From Halomonas sp. PR-M31 (lineage in GTDB: Bacteria; Pseudomonadota; Gammaproteobacteria; Pseudomonadales; Halomonadaceae), in the NCBI RefSeq assembly GCF_001039575.1, contig NZ_JIBT01000046.1, forward strand, positions 1-42,440: a stretch of DNA of 42,440 bases, in the 5' to 3' direction. Positions 15,224 to 24,532 of this stretch are shown one piece after another. Made by a program: the position numbers and the translations under genes. The number at the start of each line of letters is the position of its first letter. Position 1 is the stretch's first letter. A model generated the notes under the pieces. The model did not search any database, was not told the DNA's origin, and was given only the letters and a program-made list of their open reading frames with translations.

Positions 15224-18168
15224 CGCCGGCTGTTCTCATCTACCGTCACGATCACCCGCACCGCGTCCAGACGCAGGCGGGTGCCGTCGATGGCCGTGTC
15301 CAGCGCTGCGCGCTCTTCCTGCAATGCCTGTATCTCGTCATCGCGAACCGCGGGGTTGTGTTGTGCTAGCGCCCTGAGGCGGGTCAGTTCGCCATCGAGT
15401 TCGACTCTCATGCGCTGCTGGGCCGCTTCGATGATGGTGGGCAGCTCGTTTTCCGCTTCGCCCTCGCCCTGGGTCAGCAGCATGCGCAGCTGCTCCTGAC
15501 GTGACTTGACCAGATCTCGAGCCACCGCTTTCTTGACCTTGCGCAGGTTCTTGGCAAGCCCGGTAAAAGAGACCTTGGAAGACAGGTTGGCACCGGACTC
15601 GTCGAGCAGCACTCGAATGGCCGTAGGCGGTATGAACCGGTTGATATGCAAGCGTTTAGGGGCAGAGCAATAGGCGCTGAACACCAGTTCGATCATCAAC
15701 CGGCCTGCCGGAATGGCAGGATGAGCAAGCAGCGCCACCGCGGTATTACCCAAGGTACCACCGAGGACGCGACCCATCATCTCGCGTATCAGCGGATGCT
15801 CCCAGGAGAGATGTTGCACGTCATCTCGAATCAACGCTTGCTGGCGCGATGCGGTGGCGGTAAAGCCCTCTTCGCCTTTAGCCAGGCCTGGCAGGCCATC
15901 GAGCATGTGGGATCCGGCGCGCAGATGCACGAGATCCTCTCCCAGGTCCTGACTGTCCACGCCGAAGATATCCAGCGCCTGATCGAAATAACGCATCAGC
16001 GCTTTGTCGTCGTCGAGTTCGCGAATCGCCGCGATGACCGCTTCGGCGCGCTGAGGACGACAGGCATTGAGTTCGAGCAGACGATTACGCCCGGCATTGT
16101 GCTCTCCCAGGCGCGTCTCGAACAGCGCCCGGGTTTCAGAAACGATCTCGTCAATGGCATCAGGGTCGAGAAGGGCGTCTGCTAGAGCATCGCCGAAGGC
16201 GTCATGAAGATCGCTGCCCACGCCGTGGGGAGCGCTGAAGGCATCCATGCCTTCCTGATACCAGCGCAGCAGCCGTTCGCCGGGGCTGTCGATGAATACC
16301 GGCACATGAATGTCGATGGCATGACGCTGACCAATGCGGTCAAGACGACCGATACGCTGTTCGAGCTGGTCCGGGTGCAAGGGTAGATCGAACATCACCA
16401 GGTGCCGACAGAACTGAAAGTTGCGTCCTTCGGAGCCGATTTCCGAGCACACCATCACCGGGCTGCCGTACTCTTCGTCCGCGAAGGCGGCGGCAGCACG
16501 ATCCCGCTCGACCAGGGTCATGTCTTCATGGAATACCGATGCATGAATGCCTTTCAATACCCGTAGCGCCTCCACCAGATCCATTGCGGTCGTACGCTCG
16601 TGGACGATTACCAGCAGCTTGTCGTTCGCGCTATCGCTGAGCAGTTGCAGCAGCCAATCGACCCGAGGATCGAACCGCCACCAAGACTCTTCCTGGGCGT
16701 CTGGATCATTCAGCAGGCGATAGGCAATCTCCGGATAAAGCAGCACGTCGGAATGCAGATCAGGATCGCTGAGATCCGTCTCGATCAACAGCTCATCCAA
16801 GGCGTCTTCGCTACTGCTGAACTTGTTCAGCAGACGGTGATAGGCGGAGGGCAGCTCGAGATGCGTAACCTGCAATCGTCTTTTGGGAAAGCCGCCTACG
16901 TGGCGGCGGCTGTTGCGAAACATCACCCGTCCGGTGCCATGGCGATCGAGCAGCTGTTCACGTAGCTGGTGCCGGGCGTTGTCCTGCTGGGGGGTATCGC
17001 TTTCCGGATCGGTCAGCGTGGTGAGCAACGCCCGGCTATCCGCATCATCGATTTCTGACTCGATGACAGTAACCGCCTCAGCGTCACCGGGTAGCTTGTC
17101 CAGAGCATCGATGGCGGCGGCCACCTGAACATAACCTGCTTCCTCGAGGCGAAAACGCGCCAGATCGTGATAACGATCCGGATCGAGCAGCCGTAGCCGC
17201 GCAAAATGGCTTTCGAGACCCATCTGCTCCGGGGTGGCGGTGAGCAGAAGCACGCCTGGCGTCTGACTGGCCAGACGTTCGACGCAGGCATAACCCGGGC
17301 CGCTGGTCATGGGTGTCCAATCGAGGTGGTGAGCTTCATCGACGATGAGCAGATCCCAGTCGCAGGCACAGGCCTGGGCTTGACGATGGGAATTGGCGAA
17401 GAGCCACTGCTGACTGGCTAGAATGAGCTGGCCAGACTCGAAGGGATTGGCGTCGCCGTGGGCCTGGCTCTGGGTCTCGTCGAGCAGGGTCACTTCCAGA
17501 GCGAAACGACGCAGCAGCTCGACCAGCCATTGATGCGTCAAACTGTCCGGCACCAGTATCAGCGCCCGCTCGACGCGACCAATGAGCAGCAGGCGATGCA
17601 GGATCAGCCCGGCCTCGATGGTCTTGCCCAGGCCCACCTCGTCCGCCAGCAGCACCCGCGGGGCATGGCGCCGGGATACCTCGTCGGCGATATAAAGCTG
17701 ATGGGGAATCAGGTCGATCTTGGGGCCGCTCAAGCCAAGGGCAGGATTCTGCTCGACGCGATGATAGTGGTGCAGCGTGCGAAAGCGCAGGTCGAACCAG
17801 TCGTTGCGATCGATCTGGCCGGTAAGCAATCGGTCCCGTGCCTGATTGAACTGCATGCTGTCGGCAATGCGCGCCTCGGGCAGCTCGCAGTCGTCGCCTT
17901 CTTCGTTCTGGCCGGTATAGATCAGCAGGCCATCGACTTCCTGCACATCCTCGACGATCAATTGGCCGCCTTCGGCGGTGGAAATGCGATCACCGCTGCC
18001 GAAGACTACCCGGGTCAGGGGCGCCTGGCGAGCGCCGTAGGTCCGCGTCTGCTGGCTCGCGGCGAACAATACCGTCACGCTACGTGCGTCGCAGTTCAAG
18101 ACAGTGCCCAGACCCAGCTCTGCCTCGCCGTCACTGATCCAACGCTGGCCCGGTGTAAAAACGCTCAT
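15220..18168 (-). CDS. rapA: RNA polymerase-associated ATPase RapA (HepA)
   Basis: RapA is a Swi2/Snf2-type ATPase that recycles stalled RNA polymerase. The 982-residue protein is close to the usual ~970. It has N-terminal Tudor-like repeats (about residues 1-110), Walker A DEVGLGKTIEAG near residue 175, Walker B DEAHH near 280, GSEGRNFQFCRHLVMFDLP near 575 and RIGRLDRIGQRH near 600, then a long helical C-terminus with the family's acidic/helical tail. No frameshift is seen. It is convergent with the epimerase gene. The upstream 94 bp separate it from the thioredoxin-fusion gene. Confidence 0.95.
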   Translation of the reverse strand: MSVFTPGQRWISDGEAELGLGTVLNCDARSVTVLFAASQQTRTYGARQAPLTRVVFGSGDRISTAEGGQLIVEDVQEVDGLLIYTGQNEEGDDCELPEARIADSMQFNQARDRLLTGQIDRNDWFDLRFRTLHHYHRVEQNPALGLSGPKIDLIPHQLYIADEVSRRHAPRVLLADEVGLGKTIEAGLILHRLLLIGRVERALILVPDSLTHQWLVELLRRFALEVTLLDETQSQAHGDANPFESGQLILASQQWLFANSHRQAQACACDWDLLIVDEAHHLDWTPMTSGPGYACVERLASQTPGVLLLTATPEQMGLESHFARLRLLDPDRYHDLARFRLEEAGYVQVAAAIDALDKLPGDAEAVTVIESEIDDADSRALLTTLTDPESDTPQQDNARHQLREQLLDRHGTGRVMFRNSRRHVGGFPKRRLQVTHLELPSAYHRLLNKFSSSEDALDELLIETDLSDPDLHSDVLLYPEIAYRLLNDPDAQEESWWRFDPRVDWLLQLLSDSANDKLLVIVHERTTAMDLVEALRVLKGIHASVFHEDMTLVERDRAAAAFADEEYGSPVMVCSEIGSEGRNFQFCRHLVMFDLPLHPDQLEQRIGRLDRIGQRHAIDIHVPVFIDSPGERLLRWYQEGMDAFSAPHGVGSDLHDAFGDALADALLDPDAIDEIVSETRALFETRLGEHNAGRNRLLELNACRPQRAEAVIAAIRELDDDKALMRYFDQALDIFGVDSQDLGEDLVHLRAGSHMLDGLPGLAKGEEGFTATASRQQALIRDDVQHLSWEHPLIREMMGRVLGGTLGNTAVALLAHPAIPAGRLMIELVFSAYCSAPKRLHINRFIPPTAIRVLLDESGANLSSKVSFTGLAKNLRKVKKAVARDLVKSRQEQLRMLLTQGEGEAENELPTIIEAAQQRMRVELDGELTRLRALAQHNPAVRDDEIQALQEERAALDTAIDGTRLRLDAVRVIVTVDENSRR

Positions 18169-18262
18169 GCTGCCTCGAATGTTGAAAAAGCAATATCGTC
18201 GTCCGACAGGCGTCGGGGCGCGGTAGTCTACCGCAATACGGCGGCCGGCTTAAGCACAAGCA

Positions 18263-19060
18263 TCATTCCTCAAGCCAAGCCGTCAGCTGCGCGCGAGTCA
18301 ACTCACCTACATGGCGTTTGACGAGCTGGCCATCGGCATCGAACAGTAGCGAGGTAGGCAGCCCCGGGGACTCGACGACAACCATCAGACGCTGTTCCGG
18401 GTCAAGCAGCGCATGATTAAAGTCTAGTCCCTGTCCATCCAGATAGCGCACCGCCGTGAGCAGGGTTTCGCCCTGATTGACGATCACGATGCGGACGTCT
18501 TCGCGTTTGTCCGCCTCTGCCAGCAAGGGCATCTCGCGGCGGCAGGGCGGGCACCAGGTCGCCCAGAGGTTAAGCACCAAGGGTTTGCCCTGCAGCGAAT
18601 GCAAATTGACCTGATTGCCCTCAAGATCCTCCAGGGCGATATCCGGTAATTCGTCTAAACCGGCCTGATGGCCCAGAGGATTCCAGGCCATCAGTCCCAG
18701 CCATAGCGCGACACTTGCCATCAGCAAGGCTTCGGCCTTGATCAGCGTTGTCAGCTGGCGGCGCAGTTTCCAGGCGCTAAAGGCGGCCGCGGCCAACAGC
18801 CCCCAGAGAGCGCTATAGCCGGGCTGCCAGAGCTTGAGTATCTCCAGCGGATCGGCGAGATAACTGTCGAAATGTGTCAGCACGTACCCCAGGCGAGCAC
18901 CGATCAGCCAAGTCAGCACCAGGCCGTTGAACCAGCCTGCGCGCTGGGATTTTCCAAGACGCAAGAGCGCCATGCTCGCCAGCAATAACGCAAGCGCTGC
19001 AATGAATGCATACAGGCGAGGCAGGGCAATCAACAACGGGCCAAGAGCGATGGCATTCAT
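18263..19060 (-). CDS. TlpA-like thiol-disulfide oxidoreductase fused to an Lgt-like membrane module
   Basis: This is a 265-residue membrane protein. The N-terminal ~125 residues form about four membrane spans. They include GARLGYVLTHFDSYLADPLE, followed by a WQPGYSALWGLL segment, which resembles part of prolipoprotein diacylglyceryl transferase. The C-terminal ~130 residues are a periplasmic thioredoxin domain with the redox motif WCPPC (in LNLWATWCPPCRREMP) and a cis-Pro in LPTSLLF. It probably reduces or oxidises cysteines of exported proteins or apocytochromes. ATG 19060 is preferred over an in-frame GTG at 19078. Neither has a strong Shine-Dalgarno. Confidence 0.8.
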   Translation of the reverse strand: MNAIALGPLLIALPRLYAFIAALALLLASMALLRLGKSQRAGWFNGLVLTWLIGARLGYVLTHFDSYLADPLEILKLWQPGYSALWGLLAAAAFSAWKLRRQLTTLIKAEALLMASVALWLGLMAWNPLGHQAGLDELPDIALEDLEGNQVNLHSLQGKPLVLNLWATWCPPCRREMPLLAEADKREDVRIVIVNQGETLLTAVRYLDGQGLDFNHALLDPEQRLMVVVESPGLPTSLLFDADGQLVKRHVGELTRAQLTAWLEE

Positions 19061-19201
19061 GGCGTGATCTTTATCCACTGGCGGGTGTCGGAAGGAGATG
19101 GTTGCCTCTTGAAGACGCCATCGCGCTACAATAGGGCAGCCTACTGGCCTGCCTCGATGCTGTCATCCCCTCGCTATCCTCATCTCGAATTGGAGACGTG
19201 C

Positions 19202-19441
19202 ATGGCTCGATCCACCGATCGTTTACGTGCTCTGGCCATTGCCAGTCAAGCCACCGGGTTCGTGCTGATCATTGCTCTGGAAACCTGGCTGGGGGACGCG
19301 GCCAGGCCCTGGCAGGGAGCGACGCTGGCTGGAATGCTAGTGGCCGCCATCTGGATTGCGCTGGTGCGGCTTTACCGGCGCAACCGTCAGCGCAAGGCGG
19401 CGGTCGAGGAGGCGCGTGCAAGTGAGCATGAAGATGTCTGA
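19202..19441 (+). CDS. Small two-span membrane protein of unknown function
   Basis: This 79-residue protein is preceded by GGAG 8 nt before the ATG at 19202. Two hydrophobic stretches (about residues 10-30 and 42-58) are separated by a short polar loop. They are followed by a basic RLYRRNRQRK segment and an acidic tail, so both ends likely face the cytoplasm. I do not recognise the family. It is divergent from the thioredoxin-fusion gene. The same reading frame is open upstream to 19064, but the Shine-Dalgarno and hydrophobic start favour the short form. Confidence 0.6.
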   Translation: MARSTDRLRALAIASQATGFVLIIALETWLGDAARPWQGATLAGMLVAAIWIALVRLYRRNRQRKAAVEEARASEHEDV

Positions 19442-19519
19442 GATAATCGATTGACCTGACCTAACCCGTCTATTTTCTTCCCACACGCTAAACGCAAAAG
19501 CCTTAGAGCGATAATCATA

Positions 19520-19534
19520 TTGCGTATTACGCAA
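19520..19534. promoter_or_regulatory. Perfect 15-bp palindrome upstream of the ATP-grasp gene
   Basis: TTGCGTATTACGCAA is a perfect dyad of 7-bp arms around a central T, 134 bp upstream of the ATP-grasp start. The size and the TTGCG/CGCAA ends are of the kind bound by small dimeric regulators such as Lrp/AsnC members. The regulator is not known. Confidence 0.45.
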
Positions 19535-19549
19535 ACGCCATAAGGGTCT

Positions 19550-19581
19550 ATGCTTCAAAAACCAGGGGTTTTCTGAAGCAT
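19550..19581 (+). other. Hairpin in the leader of the ATP-grasp gene
   Basis: ATGCTTCA and AAAACC pair with GGTTTT and TGAAGCAT around a 3-nt loop, with one bulged base, about 87 bp upstream of the start. It lies downstream of the 15-bp palindrome. It could be a terminator of the small upstream gene or a leader structure. There is no clear T run. Confidence 0.4.
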
Positions 19582-19668
19582 GTGACGAGATGGAGAGAGG
19601 CAACTGCCTGCCTCGCCGTGATCGACCAGTGCTTCATTACAAAACGAAAGTGCATGGGAGAGGCCGTT

Positions 19669-20970
19669 ATGAAACAGCGCAATATCTTCATCGTAGGGCT
19701 CAACGACTTCAATCGAGAACGGCTGCGAACTCTGCGCGGTGCCGAGCATTATAACTTTCATGGCGTCATCGATCCCGCCGAGGTCTATGAAACGGAACAC
19801 TTTCCCATCGAGGACATGCTTAAGCGCGCGGAAAAGCAGCTGAGTGAGTTTAATGAACCCATCGATGCAATTGCCGGCTACATGGACTTTCCTGTCTCGA
19901 CCATGCTGCCGCTTTTGTGCGAGAGGTTCGACACTCGCACCACCAGCCTCGAGAGCCTGCTCAAGTGCGAGCACAAGTACTGGAGTCGTCTGGCTCAACG
20001 GGATGTGATCGGCAACTATATCCCGCGTTTTACCGCCTTCGATCCTTTCGACGACAGCGCCCTTGCGCATATCGGTGAGGCAGGGTTGTACTTCCCGTTC
20101 TTCGTCAAGCCGATCAAGTCCTCCGGCTCACGGCTGGGTTTTCGCATCGATAGCCCCGAGGATTTCACCGCCGCGGTGGCGCGACTGCGGGAGGATATCG
20201 GCCTGATCTCCGAGCCGTTCAATTTCGTGCTCGAAAAAGCCAATCTGCCGGATAAGGTGCGCCAGGTTGATGGCGGCTACTGCATGGCGGAAGAGATCAT
20301 CGGCGGCTGGCAGTGCACCGTAGAAGGCTATGTCTATCAGGGAGAAGTCGTATCCTATGGCATCGTCGATTCGATTCGCTATCCCCAGGTGTTGAGCTTC
20401 TTTTATTACCGCTATCCCTCGAAGCTGCCTAAGCATATTCAGGACAAGATGCGGGAGCTGACCAATACCATCATGTCCCATATCGGCTACGACAATGCGG
20501 CCTTCAACGTCGAATACTTCTGGGACGAAATGCAGAACCGCATCTGGCTGCTCGAGATCAATACCCGTATCTCCCAGTCCCACTGTGACCTGTTCGAGAA
20601 GGTCGACGGGGTCAGCAACCAGCAGGTCACCATCGATCTGGCCCTGGGGCTGTCGCCGGACATGCCACGGCGCCACGGCGATTTTGCCGTAGCAGGCAAG
20701 TTTTTCTATCGGGTGTTCTTCGTCGATGCGATGGTGACTCGGGTGCCCAGCGATGAGGAGATCGACGCCCTGCAGCAGGAATTCCCCGGCACCGTCATTG
20801 CCTTGCAGGTAGAGGCTGGTACCCAGCTGTCGTCACTGCCAGAGCAGGACAGCTACAGCTTCGCCCTGGCCTATGTCTGGATGGGGGCGGATGACGACGA
20901 AGCGCTGGAAGCCAACTATCGGCGTCTCGCGGACAAACTGCTCTTCGAATTCGAAGAGGTCGTTGGGTAG
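19669..20970 (+). CDS. ATP-grasp domain ligase of unknown substrate
   Basis: This 433-residue cytoplasmic protein has a GGGAGAGG Shine-Dalgarno before ATG 19669. ATP-grasp features are visible. FFVKPIKSSGSRLGF (near residue 147) has the first ATP-binding Lys, AEEIIGGWQCTVEGYV (near 207) is the hinge and second nucleotide contact, and IWLLEINTRISQSH (near 295) supplies the Glu and Asn that bind Mg. Such enzymes form acyl-phosphates and join carboxylates to amines or thiols. The substrate cannot be told. The following gene, 56 bp downstream in the same direction, is an S15/CocE-type hydrolase, so the two may make and break the same kind of amide or ester bond. Confidence 0.75.
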   Translation: MKQRNIFIVGLNDFNRERLRTLRGAEHYNFHGVIDPAEVYETEHFPIEDMLKRAEKQLSEFNEPIDAIAGYMDFPVSTMLPLLCERFDTRTTSLESLLKCEHKYWSRLAQRDVIGNYIPRFTAFDPFDDSALAHIGEAGLYFPFFVKPIKSSGSRLGFRIDSPEDFTAAVARLREDIGLISEPFNFVLEKANLPDKVRQVDGGYCMAEEIIGGWQCTVEGYVYQGEVVSYGIVDSIRYPQVLSFFYYRYPSKLPKHIQDKMRELTNTIMSHIGYDNAAFNVEYFWDEMQNRIWLLEINTRISQSHCDLFEKVDGVSNQQVTIDLALGLSPDMPRRHGDFAVAGKFFYRVFFVDAMVTRVPSDEEIDALQQEFPGTVIALQVEAGTQLSSLPEQDSYSFALAYVWMGADDDEALEANYRRLADKLLFEFEEVVG

Positions 20971-21026
20971 TGTCCCATTGCCAATATCCGGTTCTTTTTC
21001 GATCGTCAGCGGAGTCATAGTGGTCT

Positions 21027-23068
21027 ATGCATATCATCACAGAATTTCCCCGAAAGGTCTTCGAAGAAGAGACCTGGATTACCCTGGCCGATGGTTGCCG
21101 ACTGGGGGTGCGCATCTGGCGGCCGATGGATGCAGAAGCGCATCCGGTGCCGGCCATCCTCGAATATCTTCCCTATCGCAAGCGTGATCTGACCGCGGTG
21201 CGAGATGCCCAGACACATCCCTACTGGGCAGGCCACGGCTACGCCGGGGTGCGGGTGGACATTCGCGGTACCGGCGAGTCCGATGGCGTACTCACCGACG
21301 AATATCTGCAGCAGGAGCTGGATGACGGCGTCGAGATTCTGGCCTGGCTGGAAGCGCAGCCCTGGTGTACCGGCGACGTGGGCATGGTGGGCATCTCCTG
21401 GGGCGGCTTCAACGGCCTGCAGATCGCCGCATTACAACCGCCGCAGCTCAAGGCGGTGATCACCTTGTGCTCCACGGACGATCGTTACGCGGACGACATT
21501 CACCACATGGGCGGCTGCCTATTGGGAGACAACCTGTCCTGGGCCTCGACCATGTTCGACGGCAACGCCTCGCCCCCGGACCCGGCACTGGTCGGCGAGC
21601 GCTGGCGCGACATGTGGCTCGAACGGCTCGATGGCAGCGGTCATTGGCTACCCATCTGGCTCGAGCATCAACGGCGCGACGAGTACTGGAAGCATGGGTC
21701 CGTATGCGAGGATTTCTCCCTCATCAAATGCCCGGTCTATGCCATCAGCGGTTGGGCGGACGGTTACTGCAACGCCGTGTTCCGCCTGCTCGATGGGCTC
21801 GATGTACCGCGCAAGGGGCTGGTTGGCCCCTGGGCGCACAAGTACCCGCATCTTGGCGTGCCGGGGCCGGCCATCGGCTTTATGCAGGAATCCTTGCGCT
21901 GGTGGGATCAATGGCTCAAGGGTGAGGAGACCGGCATCATGGACGAACCCATGCTGCGGGTCTGGATGCAGGATAGCGTGCCGCCCTCGGCGCGCTATGA
22001 TACGCGCCCGGGACGCTGGGTGAGCGAGCCGACCTGGCCATCGCCGCGCATCGCGTCGCAGATATTTCGCTTGACCAGCGGTCACGATCTATTGCCTGAA
22101 GCGGCGGATGCACCCGCGATGCAAGCCGTCGACGATGTGCCATTGACGGTACGCTCGCCGCTTTCCGTGGGACTATATGCGGGCAAATGGTGTTCTTACA
22201 ATGCGCCGCCGGATCTGCCCCACGATCAGCGCGATGAAGACGGGGGCTCGCTGATCTTTCAGACCGCACGGCTCGAAGAGGCGCTGGAGATCTGCGGTCA
22301 GTGCGAAGTCGAGCTCGATATCGAAGCCGATCAACCGGTGGCCATGGTGGCCCTGCGGTTGAGCGATATTGCAACGGATGATAAAGCCACCCGGGTGTCC
22401 TATGGGCTGCTCAACCTGACTCACCGCGACAGCATGAGTTTCCCGAGGCGCTCGAGCCGGGCAAGCGTTATCGTGTGCGCGTCAAACTCAAGCATATTGC
22501 CCAGCAGTTCGCCGCCGGCCATGCCATTCGCTTGTCGCTGTCCACCAGCTATTGGCCGCTGGCCTGGCCGGCACCGGTGCCGGTCAAATTGACTATCCAC
22601 CCCGCTACCAGCCACCTGATTCTACCCTGTCGCGCCCCTCAGCCCGAAGAAGAGGCGGCCCTACCTGCCTTTGGTGAGCCGGAAGGCGCCCCGGCGCTTG
22701 CCCGTACCCTGATTCAGCCCAGTCAGGAAGAGTGGCGGGTGATTCGCGATCTGGCCAATGACAAGACCACCCTTGAAGTAATCAATGATGAAGGCAGCTA
22801 TCGTCTCGATAATATCGATCTCACCATCGCCGCCAAGGTGACCGAGCGCTATAGCTATGCCTATGGCCATTACGACAGCCTGAGCGGCTGGACCGAATGG
22901 AAGCGCACCTTCCGCCGGGGCGACTGGCAGGTGCGCACCGTGGCCCGCACGCTGATGACCTCAAACGCCGAGCACTTTCGCATGCGGGCAACCCTGGATG
23001 CCTATGAAGGGGAGAGTCGCATATTCTCCAAGTCCTGGGACGAGGAAATCCCGCGAGATCTTGTATAG
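21027..23068 (+). CDS. CocE/NonD family (S15-type) hydrolase, one-base frameshift in this sequence
   Basis: This alpha/beta-hydrolase is related to cocaine esterase and X-Pro dipeptidyl-peptidase, about 680 residues when joined. VRVDIRGTGESDG (near residue 73) is the oxyanion-side motif, and the catalytic Ser lies in VGISWGGFNG (near 130). The acid is probably in ISGWADGYCN and the His in GPWAHKYPH. The C-terminal jelly-roll part lies in a second frame after about 22433. One missing C (AGCCATGAG read as AGCATGAG) explains the break. The second part reads continuously to TAG-free residue DLV and a proper stop. There is no signal peptide, so a cytoplasmic peptidase or esterase is expected. It is likely co-transcribed with the ATP-grasp gene. 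Confidence 0.85.
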
Positions 23069-23152
23069 GCGATGTAATTCAGCGGTTCGCCAATGTGAAG
23101 AGAGAACATGCTGTATGGTCAGCACTTGTTCCATACCAACCAAGGAAGATCG

Positions 23153-23563
23153 ATGATCATGCAGATCCTGGTTCTTTATGCCATCACCGCTGTCATATTT
23201 CTCGGCCTGGACGCCGTCGGCTTGAGCAAGATCATGCGGCCGCTGTTCGAAACGCACATCTCAAGCATGCTGCGCGATGATGTACAGATAGTGGCGGCAA
23301 CGATTTTCTATTTGATCTACGTGGCGGGGCTGCTTTACTTCGTGTCGGTACCCGCACTGCGGGGCAACGCCCCAATGATGGCATTGTTGAACGGCGCGAT
23401 TCTTGGAGCGATTGCCTATGGCACCTTCGAGTTCACGGCGTTTTCGGTGCTCAAGGGCTGGCATTGGCAAATGGTCGCCACGGATATGGTCTGGGGTACG
23501 GTATTGACCGGATTTTCCGCCTGGGCGGGGGTCATGCTGACGCGCTGGATCATGCCGGGCTGA
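23153..23563 (+). CDS. DUF2177 family membrane protein
   Basis: This 136-residue protein has four predicted membrane spans. The conserved look is MIMQILVLYAITAVIFLGLD at the start, then a central YFVSVPALRG segment and GTFEFTAFSVLKGW near residue 90, as in DUF2177. The function of the family is not known. The start at 23153 is supported by AAGGAAG six bases upstream. A longer frame to 23108 lacks such support. A long hairpin terminator follows. Confidence 0.8.
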   Translation: MIMQILVLYAITAVIFLGLDAVGLSKIMRPLFETHISSMLRDDVQIVAATIFYLIYVAGLLYFVSVPALRGNAPMMALLNGAILGAIAYGTFEFTAFSVLKGWHWQMVATDMVWGTVLTGFSAWAGVMLTRWIMPG

Positions 23564-23620
23564 TATTCGGGGCTTGGCCGGTCAACGCAAATGCGCAGGG
23601 TGTCAGAGGTACGATGCATG

Positions 23621-23664
23621 AAACGCTGCCCATGTCGTGACTCATCATGACATGGGCAGCGTTT
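23621..23664. terminator. Bidirectional 20-bp hairpin terminator
   Basis: The arms 23621-23640 and 23645-23664 pair along 20 bp with one G-U wobble around a CTCA loop. The stem ends in TTT on the plus side and AAA on the other. It lies between the convergent DUF2177 and SDR genes, so it probably terminates both. Confidence 0.85.
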
Positions 23665-23725
23665 TCGCATCGTCGACAAAAGTGCCTGGAAAAACGACAT
23701 CGACAATCCCGTTCATTCTCGAAAG

Positions 23726-24490
23726 CTAGAACTGTCCTGGTCGCACCATCGCATCCATACCGCCGTCGACGAAGAACACGCTGCCGTGGATGAAGCTTGC
23801 CTGATCGGATTGCAGGAAGGCGACGACATTGGCGATTTCCTGAGGCGTGCCGGCGCGACCCAGCGGAGCGACGAAGTTCTTGACCGCCTCGCCGAAGCGC
23901 GGGTCGTCCTTGGCGGCCTGATGAAGAGGGGTTTCCACCGCCCCTGGGGCAATCACGTTGGCGCGCAGGCCTTGCTTGCCCCAGGCGGGGGCCTGCTGGC
24001 GCACGTAACTGCTGACGGCGTACTTGGAGGCGGCGTAGGCGGTATGGGGCTCGGCGAGATCCAAAGCGATACGCCTGGCGGCGGTTTCGTCGTCATCCAG
24101 CATGGCGGATACCATCTCGTGAGGGCGCCCGACCATTTGATTGCCCGCCACGGAACCAATCACCAGTACCGCCGGCTGCTCGCCTTGTTGCAGGGCATCC
24201 TGCAAGCCTTCCAGCAGCTTCGTTACCCCGAAGTAGTTGACGCCGACGATCATGTCGCTGGGAAAGGTGACCCCGACCCCGGCACAGCACACCAGGCCGT
24301 CGAGCCGCCCCTGGCACTGCTCGAGGGTGGCGGAAACTGCCAATTCCCGGCCCTCGGCGGTGGAAAGATCCGCGTTGATATCGGCATTGTTGCGGTCGAT
24401 GCCGATGATGCGATGGCCCGCGGCTTTCAATGTTTCGCATACCGTTTTGCCGATACCCGAAGCGGCGCCGGTGACTGCAGTGATAGGCAT
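23726..24490 (-). CDS. SDR resembling 3-alpha-hydroxysteroid dehydrogenase/carbonyl reductase
   Basis: This 254-residue SDR has TGAASGIG at residues 6-13, the coenzyme-specificity region GIDRNNADINADLSTAEGR, CCAGVG near 75, and the catalytic Ser and Y-x3-K in GSVAG and YAASK. The ADLSTAEGR segment, the VNYFG motif and the GGMDAMVRPGQF C-terminus closely recall Comamonas testosteroni 3-alpha-HSD/carbonyl reductase as I remember it. A steroid-like or cyclic alcohol substrate is possible, not proven. AAGGAG precedes ATG 24490. It is separated from the next minus-strand gene by a palindromic repeat, so it probably has its own promoter. Confidence 0.8.
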   Translation of the reverse strand: MPITAVTGAASGIGKTVCETLKAAGHRIIGIDRNNADINADLSTAEGRELAVSATLEQCQGRLDGLVCCAGVGVTFPSDMIVGVNYFGVTKLLEGLQDALQQGEQPAVLVIGSVAGNQMVGRPHEMVSAMLDDDETAARRIALDLAEPHTAYAASKYAVSSYVRQQAPAWGKQGLRANVIAPGAVETPLHQAAKDDPRFGEAVKNFVAPLGRAGTPQEIANVVAFLQSDQASFIHGSVFFVDGGMDAMVRPGQF

Positions 24491-24532
24491 GGTCGATCTC
24501 CTTTTTGTGTTGTTGAGAAAGTCAGGTTCATC

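Noticed and set aside
18197-18216. A perfect CGTCGTCC half-site upstream of rapA, like the left arm of the island palindrome
   Set aside because: The right half matches only 3 of 8 positions, and the sequence instead forms a small CCGAC-AGGC-GTCGG hairpin. Its position next to rapA makes no sense for the catabolic regulon.
19064-19201. Extended N-terminus of the small membrane protein gene
   Set aside because: The extension has no Shine-Dalgarno and overlaps the divergent promoter region; the hydrophobic short form with GGAG is more plausible.
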